Program-made: the position numbers and the translations under genes
Assembly (NCBI GenBank): GCA_963747555.1
Contig: CAVVFZ010000034.1
Span: forward strand, 186,001-250,000
Direction: 5' to 3'
Source: DUZB01 sp963747555
GTDB taxonomy: Bacteria > Desulfobacterota > DSM-4660 > Desulfatiglandales > Desulfatiglandaceae
DNA: 64,000 bases
Notes under the pieces: model-generated
The model's database searches: none
Told to the model about the DNA's origin: nothing
What the model saw: only the letters and a program-made list of their open reading frames with translations
Shown here: in pieces, positions 53,045 to 61,000 of the stretch
Layout of the letters: each line of letters begins with the position of its first letter
Position numbering within the stretch: position 1 is the stretch's first letter

Positions 53045-54163
53045 CTAAGATGCGGAATCCAGGGGTTGATGGAAGGTATCCCGCTGCACAGGCTCAAACC
53101 CTGACTCTTTGATCAGCGCTATCAATCGGTCCCGGGTCATTCCGGGGGCGGTCTTTGCTCCGGCCTGGTGTGCGATCGTCTCCTTGACAATGGTTCCCTC
53201 CAGGTCGTCGGCGCCAAAGTGAAGGGCCGTCTGGGTAAGCCTGGGGCCTAACATGACCCAGTATGCCTTGATATGGGCAAAATTATCCAGGATCAAGCGG
53301 GCGGTCGCAATGGTTTTCAAGATATCCACGGCAGTGGGGCCCGGCATGTGGCTCATGGGGGTATTTTCCGGATGGAAGGGAAGCGGAATGAACGCCCGGA
53401 ACCCACCCGATGCATCCTGCTGGCTGCGCAATCGCAGGAGGTGCTCTATCCGCTCAGCTGGTGTTTCCATGTGCCCGAAAAGGAGTGTAGCATTGGTCCC
53501 GATACCGAGGCCGTGGGCTTCCCCGTGGATCTTGAGCCAGGTTTCCGCATCAATCTTGCGGGGGAAAAGCGCCTCTCTTACGCGCGCTGAAAACACCTCG
53601 GCGCCTCCTCCGGGCATGGCCGATAATCCCGACTCTTTCAACTTTGTGAGACATTCCATGGTAGAAATATGAGCAATGGAAGCCATATGCGCGATTTCAA
53701 CGGCGGTAAAGGCCTTGATCTTGAGCCCGGGTCTGGAATTATTCAGGGCCTTCAGGAGAGCCTGGTAGTAGGATAGATCCAGATCAGGGTGGCATCCCCC
53801 CACCAGATGAACCTCTCTGAGATCCGCCACGGGACTTAGAGCAATCTGCTCGGCGGCCTCTTCGGGCGTCATGGCATATCCGTCCACCGAATCGGAAGCC
53901 CTGTGAAACGCACAGAATCGGCAACGGTTTTCACAGATATTGGTATAGTTCAGATGGTGGTTGGATATAAAGAAGGCCTTCTCTCCATAAAGCGACCTTT
54001 TGATCCCCAGGGCCAGCTGGCCCAGTCCCGTCAGGTCCGAGGTAGCGAGGCAGGCGAGTCCGTCTTCCATCCCGAGCCGTTCCCTTTCCAATAGCTTTTT
54101 ACTGATCCTTTTCAAACCGGGATCCGCCATTCGTTCAGATCTTTTCATACGCTTTGTTTCCAT
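53045..54163 (-). CDS. mqnE: Aminodeoxyfutalosine synthase
   Basis: A radical-SAM enzyme of about 372 residues that starts the futalosine route by joining 3-[(1-carboxyvinyl)oxy]benzoate to SAM. The cluster motif NICENRCRFCAFHR is near residues 75-85, with REVHLVGGCHPDLDLSYYQALL, PGGGAEVFSARVREALFP and the late HFGADDLEGTIVKETIAHQAGA. The start is uncertain: the frame opens with GTG at 54187, with ATG codons at 54163, 54148 and 54130 and no clear ribosome site at any of them. Divergent from the ABC importer. Confidence 0.9.
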   Translation of the reverse strand: METKRMKRSERMADPGLKRISKKLLERERLGMEDGLACLATSDLTGLGQLALGIKRSLYGEKAFFISNHHLNYTNICENRCRFCAFHRASDSVDGYAMTPEEAAEQIALSPVADLREVHLVGGCHPDLDLSYYQALLKALNNSRPGLKIKAFTAVEIAHMASIAHISTMECLTKLKESGLSAMPGGGAEVFSARVREALFPRKIDAETWLKIHGEAHGLGIGTNATLLFGHMETPAERIEHLLRLRSQQDASGGFRAFIPLPFHPENTPMSHMPGPTAVDILKTIATARLILDNFAHIKAYWVMLGPRLTQTALHFGADDLEGTIVKETIAHQAGAKTAPGMTRDRLIALIKESGFEPVQRDTFHQPLDSAS

Positions 54164-54187
54164 TTGTTTTGCCTGTTTAATTTTCAC

Positions 54188-54216
54188 TTGACTTGAGTGA
54201 CCACCTGGTCAACAAT
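54188..54216 (+). promoter_or_regulatory. Promoter overlapped by a palindromic operator
   Basis: TTGACT (54188-54193) and AACAAT (54211-54216) are 17 bases apart. The spacer contains the palindrome TGACCA-CC-TGGTCA (54198-54211), as expected for a repressor site of TetR or GntR type that blocks RNA polymerase. It serves the ABC importer and may also affect mqnE. Confidence 0.5.
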
Positions 54217-54268
54217 AATATTTTCAAGAAGGATTTACAACTTTTTTCTGAGTCTGGAGGGCATCATC

Positions 54269-55309
54269 ATGGCAACCCTTTCTTCCAGAAGAATCCTTTA
54301 TTTCGCAGGACTTCTTCTCCTTTTTTTCTTTCTGGAAGCAAATCCTGCTCAGGCAGGCGACACGATCCGCATCGGGGCACTCCGATTGACTTCCTCCGCC
54401 CCCATCTTTATCGCTGTGGAAAGAGGTCTTTTCAAGCAAGAAGGGCTGGATGTGGAAGTGAAATTCATGAAATCGGCCCAACCGGTCGCCATGGCCCTGG
54501 CAGCCGGCGACCTGGATGTGGGCGCCACCGGATTGACCGCCGGACTTTACAACGCCATGGCAAATGGCTTGAAAATCGCCATTGTGGCAGACAAGGGACG
54601 TGTCTGGCCGGGCTATAAGCTGGTGGGCATCATGATCAGCAACGATGCCTGGGAGAAAGGAATCCGGACCCTCCCCGATCTGAAGGGGAAACGGGTGGGA
54701 ATCACGCAGATCGGGTCTACCTTCCATTATATGTTGGGCCATATCCTGGCGAAAAACGGCATGCGCCTGGAGGAGGTAAAACCGACACCTCTCGGAGGCG
54801 TAAAAAATATGATGGATGCCGTGGCTTCCAACCGCATTGAAAGCTCCTTTATGGTGCAGCCTTTTTGCACCACCATGGAAAAAAAGGGAATGGGTCATCT
54901 CATGCTTTGGGTCAGCCAGGAGATGTCTTACCAGATCGCGGCCGTTTTTTTCTCTGAAAAACTGGCCGCCGATGAACCGGTGGCCTTGCGGTTTCTGCGC
55001 GCCTATATCCGGGCCTGCAGGATCTATTATGATAACTGTCTCAGAATGGAAGGAGACCATCTGCTGAAAGGGCCTGAATTTGACCAGGTAATCGGCTATA
55101 TTGCAAAATATACCGATCGAAAGCCCGAACTCATAGCAGAGGGTCTGAATTATAATGACCGCAACGGGAAGCTGTTTGAGGAAGATATCCAGCGACAGAT
55201 CGACTGGTATGTGGACCACAAAATGGTCGGAAAAAAGCTGGATGCAGCCCGGATTACCCGTATGGATCTGTGGCGAAAGGCCCTGGACAGCCTTGGCAAC
55301 GGGTCATGA
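54269..55309 (+). CDS. ABC importer substrate-binding protein (NMT1/SsuA type)
   Basis: A 346-residue periplasmic protein with a signal peptide (RRILYFAGLLLLFFFLEANPAQA). The NMT1/ThiY/SsuA pattern is clear: IRIGALRLTSSAPIFIAVERGLFKQEGLDVEV, MALAAGDLDVGATGLTAGLYNAMANG, LPDLKGKRVGITQIGSTFHYML. It delivers its ligand to the permease encoded further on. thiD downstream hints at a pyrimidine precursor of thiamine, but sulfonates or aromatic acids are just as possible. ATG 54269 has TGGAGG upstream. The stop overlaps the ATPase start (ATGA). Confidence 0.88.
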   Translation: MATLSSRRILYFAGLLLLFFFLEANPAQAGDTIRIGALRLTSSAPIFIAVERGLFKQEGLDVEVKFMKSAQPVAMALAAGDLDVGATGLTAGLYNAMANGLKIAIVADKGRVWPGYKLVGIMISNDAWEKGIRTLPDLKGKRVGITQIGSTFHYMLGHILAKNGMRLEEVKPTPLGGVKNMMDAVASNRIESSFMVQPFCTTMEKKGMGHLMLWVSQEMSYQIAAVFFSEKLAADEPVALRFLRAYIRACRIYYDNCLRMEGDHLLKGPEFDQVIGYIAKYTDRKPELIAEGLNYNDRNGKLFEEDIQRQIDWYVDHKMVGKKLDAARITRMDLWRKALDSLGNGS

Positions 55310-56055
55310 ATGCGGTCATCAGCAACGTTTCCAAGACCTTTGAGTCTCCGGACGGAAGGAAAACCGCTGCTCTCGGAAAAGTGAGTTTCCGTATCCGGGA
55401 AGGAGAGTTTGTGGCGGTTGTCGGCCGTTCGGGATGCGGGAAGTCGACCCTCCTCAATATTATTGCAGGCCTCCTGTCCGCGACTACGGGGGAGGTGGTT
55501 TTTGAGGACCTTTTAGACCGCGACCGCCCTCTTACCTCCGTCGTTTTCCAGGAACTGGCCCTGTTTCCGTGGCGAACGGTTCGAAAAAATATCACGTTCG
55601 GTCTCGAAGAGCAGGGAATCCCTGTAGACCGCGGAAACCACACCGCAGACGATCTCATCCGGTTGGTGGGTCTGGAGGGATTTGAGAATCATTATCCTCA
55701 CCAGTTATCGGGAGGGATGAAACAGAGGACAGCCATAGCCAGGGCATTGGCGGTTTCCCCGGAACTCCTTCTCATGGATGAACCTTTCTCCGCCCTGGAC
55801 GCCCAGATCCGTATGGATATGCAGCTGGAACTTTCCCGCATTTATGAAACGACCCGGCAGAGCTTCCTGTATATTACCCATTACATCCCCGAGGCGGTTT
55901 TCCTGGCCGATCGGGTGATTATCATGGGAGGTCGACCGGGCAGGATTGAAGAGATCGTCCCCATTGAACTTCCCCGGCCCCGCAGGGAAAAGGTCAAGGT
56001 GGATCCGCGTTTTGTGCAGTACCTGAATCAGATATGGGAACAGGTCAGGGGGTAA
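55306..56055 (+). CDS. ABC importer ATPase (SsuB/TauB/ThiZ type)
   Basis: A 249-residue ATP-binding subunit. Walker A is GRSGCGKSTLLN (residues about 40-51), the Q loop is in VFQELALFPWRTV, the signature is LSGGMKQRTAIARALA and Walker B is LLLMDEPFSALD, followed by the H-loop THYIPEAVFLADRV. It powers the importer. The 370-bp gap after it, unlike the tight spacing before it, holds a palindromic element; the permease gene follows. Confidence 0.92.
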   Translation: MNAVISNVSKTFESPDGRKTAALGKVSFRIREGEFVAVVGRSGCGKSTLLNIIAGLLSATTGEVVFEDLLDRDRPLTSVVFQELALFPWRTVRKNITFGLEEQGIPVDRGNHTADDLIRLVGLEGFENHYPHQLSGGMKQRTAIARALAVSPELLLMDEPFSALDAQIRMDMQLELSRIYETTRQSFLYITHYIPEAVFLADRVIIMGGRPGRIEEIVPIELPRPRREKVKVDPRFVQYLNQIWEQVRG

Positions 56056-56427
56056 AACTGTTCACGGTTTCCAATTATCGATTCACGGTTGAAAGAACGG
56101 TGAATGTATCCTATTCATGCATCCTGGCAAGGATGGAGTCATGAGGTCTTTTTCCTTGCGGCATCTTGGATAAAACTACCCAACACGGGTTGAAGGTCCT
56201 TCATCGCGGGGTACATTGCACAAAATTCTTATCAAACATCAATACTGGGTTGTACCCTGCGGGGAAGGACCGTGGGCTCCGGTAGGAATTAGATGCGGCA
56301 AGGAAAAAGACCTCATGGCGGAATGGTTTAGCTGAAACCTACAATACAAATCCAGGAAATTTGAATAAGATATCTGTGAATTGTGAATCCTGAACAGACA
56401 ACCGTGTTCAGATACGAGGGTTTGAAG
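56056..56427. other. Intergenic gap inside the ABC importer operon
   Basis: 372 bases without a gene, largely filled by the palindromic element listed at 56140-56317. On its left is a short hairpin CATCC/GGATG (about 56120-56135) and degenerate TTCACGGTT-like repeats. Confidence 0.7.
56140..56317. repeat. Palindromic, MITE-like element with 27-bp inverted ends
   Basis: Arms 56140-56166 and 56291-56317 are inverted repeats with a single mismatch. Inside, a second imperfect pair lies head to head (GGTCCTTC..CGC.GGGTAC around 56196-56212 with its complement near 56252-56271). About 178 bp in all and no reading frame. Such nested inverted repeats are typical of non-autonomous transposable elements; it could also form one long hairpin in RNA. 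Confidence 0.7.
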
Positions 56428-57219
56428 ATGGCCGGTGAACGGAAAGTTGTTGAAGACAAGACCCGATTTCTGGTACGCAGGGAAAACCGGGTCGTGAGCC
56501 TCTTATCCGTCCTGGCCGTACTTGCGGCGTGGGAAATCATCGGCCGATCGGGCCTTGTGACGCCCCTGTTTCTGCCTCCCCTTACCGCGGTGCTTCGTAC
56601 CGGCCTTGAGATGGTCAAGAGCGGCGAGATCCTGCAACATCTCATGGCCAGTTTATGGCGTATCGGGTGCGGTTTTTTTATGGGGGCGGCAGTCGGAATC
56701 GTTACGGGGCTTGCCACCGGATATTCCCAGTTTGTGGATGATGTGGCGCATCCGCTCATCGCGGCAACCTATCCGATCCCGAAGATTGCCATTCTGCCTC
56801 TTCTCATCCTCTGGCTGGGCATCGGGGAGGCTTCAAAAATAGCGGTGATTGCCCTGGGCGTTTTTTTTCCCGTGGTCATAAATGTTCGATCCGGGGTAAG
56901 AAATATGGAACCGGTTCTGATCAAAGCGGCCCTTTCCCTTGGTTCCGGCCCGCTTCATATCGTAACCAGGGTGATCCTTCCTGCCAGTGTCCCCATGATC
57001 TTTGCAGGATTGAAACTGGGCATCGGGATCGCTTTGCTCCTGGTGGTTACCGCCGAGATGATCGCGGCGGATAAAGGGATCGGGTTTCTGATCCTTTCCG
57101 CCGCCGATCTCATGCAGACCCCGCGCCTGCTATTCGGGATACTGGTGCTGTCCCTCATGGGCATTTCTTTTGCCTGGATCCTGGAAAAACTGGAACGCAA
57201 ACTTGTTCCGTGGCGCTGA
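56428..57219 (+). CDS. ABC importer permease (SsuC/ThiX type)
   Basis: A 263-residue membrane protein of the binding-protein-dependent importer family with about six helices. The EAA-type loop is IKAALSLGSGPLHIVTRVILPASVPMIFAGLKLGIG, which docks on the ATPase. It pairs with the binding protein and ATPase encoded before the palindromic element. ATG 56428 (MAGERKVVEDKTRFLV) is chosen; the frame is open to 56383. thiD follows after 22 bp. Confidence 0.9.
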   Translation: MAGERKVVEDKTRFLVRRENRVVSLLSVLAVLAAWEIIGRSGLVTPLFLPPLTAVLRTGLEMVKSGEILQHLMASLWRIGCGFFMGAAVGIVTGLATGYSQFVDDVAHPLIAATYPIPKIAILPLLILWLGIGEASKIAVIALGVFFPVVINVRSGVRNMEPVLIKAALSLGSGPLHIVTRVILPASVPMIFAGLKLGIGIALLLVVTAEMIAADKGIGFLILSAADLMQTPRLLFGILVLSLMGISFAWILEKLERKLVPWR

Positions 57220-57241
57220 TTTTGGAATTATGGAGGGAGAA

Positions 57242-58036
57242 ATGAAACGCATTTTAACCATTGCAGGATCGGACTCCGGTGGAGGAGCCGGGATTCAGGC
57301 GGATATCAAGACCATTACAGTTCTCGGCGCTTACGGCATGACCGTAATCACGGCCCTCACGGCGCAGAATACGATCGGAGTCCAGGGAGTGCACACTGTC
57401 CCGGTTTCCTTTATTGAAGAACAGATGGAATCGGTCTTGTCTGATATCGGCGCCGACGCCGTCAAGACAGGAATGCTGGCCACCGGTGATGTGGTGGAGG
57501 CGGTCGCAGAAAAATTGCGGAAATACAGGGTGCAACATCTCGTAGTAGATCCCGTTATGGTATCCACAAGCGGCGACCCCCTTCTTACGCAAAGCGCCAT
57601 CGAGGTCATGAAACGCACCCTCTTTCCTCTGGCCGATCTGGTGACTCCCAATCTTTCGGAGGCCTCTCTTCTGTGTGGTTTTCCCGTCGGCAGTCTTTCC
57701 GAGATGCGGAAATCGGCGGAGCGGATTCAAAAAATGGGGCCAAGGAATGTTCTGATCAAAGGGGGGCACCACGAAGGGGAAGCCGTGGATCTCTTGTTCG
57801 ACGGCCATTCCTTTACCCCCTTCGCCGCCGCCCGCATACGCACCAGGAATACACACGGAACCGGTTGCACCCTTTCAGCCGCCCTGGCCACATTCCTGGC
57901 CCAGGGGCAGCCCATGAAGGATGCCGTGGCACTGGCAAAAGCGTTCATCACCCGGGCCATCTCGTCCGGATTAAACATCGGCGCAGGGCACGGACCCACC
58001 AATCCCTATAGCCATATTTCAGAGAAGAACGGTTGA
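57242..58036 (+). CDS. thiD: Hydroxymethylpyrimidine/phosphomethylpyrimidine kinase
   Basis: A 264-residue ribokinase-fold enzyme that phosphorylates HMP and HMP-P in thiamine synthesis. Signatures: RILTIAGSDSGGGAGIQADIKT at the start, the substrate region VITALTAQNTIGVQGVH, VVDPVMVSTSGDPLL, DLVTPNLSEASLLCG, VLIKGGHH and the catalytic NTHGTGCTLSAALATFLAQG. GGAGGGAGAA precedes ATG 57242. It is the last gene of the ABC importer run, which makes thiamine precursor uptake a reasonable guess for the importer. Confidence 0.94.
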   Translation: MKRILTIAGSDSGGGAGIQADIKTITVLGAYGMTVITALTAQNTIGVQGVHTVPVSFIEEQMESVLSDIGADAVKTGMLATGDVVEAVAEKLRKYRVQHLVVDPVMVSTSGDPLLTQSAIEVMKRTLFPLADLVTPNLSEASLLCGFPVGSLSEMRKSAERIQKMGPRNVLIKGGHHEGEAVDLLFDGHSFTPFAAARIRTRNTHGTGCTLSAALATFLAQGQPMKDAVALAKAFITRAISSGLNIGAGHGPTNPYSHISEKNG

Positions 58037-58087
58037 CGGTTACCGGGTTTTTTAACCGTGAACCAGCATCTGGAAACCGGCAACCGG

Positions 58088-61000
58088 TCAGATCACCTTC
58101 ACCGTCTTCAGCCATCCCGGCCTTTCTTTTTCAGCCTCTTCCATGGCAGCGGGCGACCCCAACACCTTGACAATACCGTTATCCCTCACTTCTTCCAAAG
58201 CCGGAGCCATGGCCCTGAAATCGTTCTCTGTGGTAGCCAAAATCTCGTCGCGCATCTGTTGGCGGTTTTCCTCCGTCTGGCCGATGAGATAGCGGACCAT
58301 GGAGGTAAATCCCTTGGCATCGGGGAGCATATAACTGTCCATGTCTCCTATGGCGCCGATGATGCTCTTGGTCAGCTCCTCCCTGCTCAGGGAAATTCCT
58401 TGTAGAAACTTTGCAGTCCTGTCGAATGTCTCCACGGTCTTGAAAAGATTGGGGTCCCTGTAGGAAATAAAGTTCAAGACGCCGGAGAGTCGATCGAGCA
58501 TGCAGAACGCGCCATAAGCGCCCCCCTGCACCCGCACGTGATCCCATAACCACCCATTTCGAAGGTATCGGGTGATCACCAGCGCTGAACCGTGAAATCC
58601 GTAGGATCCATGGTAAATATTCGCGCCTTTTCCCACATAGTTCACCTGGGATGGAATGGTGAGACCTTCAGAAACCGGGATCTTGTCCGACGGCCAGTGC
58701 GATATGGCACAGGAAGCTTCCGGCATAGTCTTCAGGAAATCGCTCAGAAGAGGTTCAAGGAGAGTCCAGCCTGGCTGGTCTACCGTGATGTTGGATAGCA
58801 TCGTCTTTCGGTTCAAAAGAATCCGGTGGATTTCCTGCAGCGTGGCAAGAACCAGGGGCCAGTCGTTTTCAACGGCCTTGGCCAGATCTCTCAGAAAGAA
58901 AAGATAACTTATCCCTCCTATCTGCTCCGAGGCCTGATGGGATTCGCTGAAATGGGACTTGAGCCTGAGATTGACCATCTGATGTCCGGAGGGGATCATC
59001 TTTTGTTCCATTCTGGCCTTCTCCTCCATCACCATCTGCCGGAATCGCTCCCGATTATCCAGCTTCACAGTCAGGAGAATATCCCTGAAAACGTTCAGCA
59101 ATTCCCCCGCCTGGCTGTACATGGCCTTGCCACTGACAAAAAGCCACGAGGCGCTCTCTGTGGAACCCTTTTTGTTTGAGCTGAACGGATGGGCATGGAT
59201 ACCGCCGGTGGTGCTGCTGATACGCTGGGTAAGCGCAACAAAGTCTTCCTTTTCCGTCCCCATCTCCGTCAAGGCGCGCCCAAACAGCGGAATGTAAGGA
59301 AGATATTCAAAAGGCAACCTATGAAGATCCAGACCCAGATCCACATAGGCAATCCCGTTCGTGAACAGGTCATGGAGAAGCAATCGACTTTCGTGCGCCT
59401 CGGAAACCGTCAAAGGGATAACCCTGTTTTTTGTATCCAGGTCGCTCAGACTCAACATGGGGATAGCAGCCAGGGCTTCCGGAGAGTCGGGCGCCTGCTG
59501 AGAACGCTTCAGTTCTCCTGCGTTTTCCCTGACGCGTTCCAGATCATCTCTTTTCATTGCCTCCTGAACTTTTTTTAAACGTGCTTTTTCGTTCGCTTCC
59601 TCCCGATCCTGTAGGGATGCGTCCGGCTTCAACACGACCATGGTTCTGTGCGGATTGGAAAGAAGTCTGCTCTCAATTATCTTTTCAAAAAAGAAAGGTT
59701 CCGAAAGCGCCTTATTTCGTATCTCTTGAAGTGGCTCTTCAAATGCCAGCAGGGTCAATGGGTTGCTGTCATAAAGCCAGGTGGTCAGCGACCGCAACAT
59801 GAGGAGGAGGCCTCTGGGAAAACTGCCCGTGTTGTTTTCCCGCAACCTGAATTCGATCGTGTTCAAGGCGGCGTCTCTGGTTTTGGGATCTATTCCCGAT
59901 CGGGCAAGATCGCCAAGTGTCGCGAGGATCAGCGTTTCCACTTCCTCCACATCCTTCATTCGTACTCCTTTGAGACCTGTGGAAAAAGTGATCTGCCGCA
60001 ATTCGGCGCCCAGTCCGCCCCCCGCTAAGTCCTCCCCCAATCCCGATTCGATGAGCGCCTTTCGAAGGGGTGATCCGGGCATGCCAAGAAGGATATATTC
60101 CAGGATATGAAGGGAAAAATTCATTTCGATTTCGTTGGTTTCCGACAACAACCAGTTTAGGGTGACCATCCCTTTGGGGTCATCCAGGTTCGCCTCTCCC
60201 GCCATGAACGAACGGGTCAGGCGTCTGGGTTCCTTAAAGGGCGGCTGCAGATCTATTTTGGAAACCATCTTAAGGGGCTCAAAATCCTTTAGACACGCAT
60301 TCATGAGCCTCAGCCGTTCATCCGGATCATCGTCTCCATAAAAATATATTCGGGCGTTGGATGGATGGTAGTATTTTTCATGAAAAGTGTGAAACTGTTC
60401 ATAGCTGAGATTCGGAATATCCCTGGGATCGCCACCCGAATCAAAGCCATAGGCATTATCCGGGAAAAGGCTTTGAAGAGAGTATTCCGACAGGACACTG
60501 TCCGGGGAAGAATAGGCCCCTTTCATCTCATTATAAACCACCCCTTTGTAAGAAAGGGGTTCATCGATTTTTTCCAGCTCAAAATGCCATCCTTCCTGCT
60601 GGAATATGGCGGGGGTAATCCTCGGATAAAAAACCGCGTCCAGATAAACATCGATCAGGTTATAAAAATCCTGCAGGTTCTGACTGGCTACCGGATAGCA
60701 GGTCTTATCCGGGTAGGTGAACGCATTGAGGAAGGTCTGCAAAGATCCTTTCAGGAGTTCCACGAATGGTTCTTTCACCGGGTATTTACGAGAGCCGCAA
60801 AGAACGGAATGTTCCAATATGTGGGCCACACCCGTTGAATCGGAAGGGGGCGTTCGAAAAGTAATGCCGAAAACCTTGTTTTCATCGTCCGTCGTGAGGG
60901 AGAGGAGTTCCGCCCCCGTCTTGCAGTGGCGGAATAACTTCGCCACTGCCTTGATCTCTCTGATCTCCTGCTCCTGCAGGAGATCGAATCCGTGAATGTT

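Noticed and set aside
58034..58060. Hairpin ACGGTT/AACCGT after thiD as a terminator
   Set aside because: The stem is short and the T run lies in the loop rather than after the stem, so it is too weak to list as a feature.
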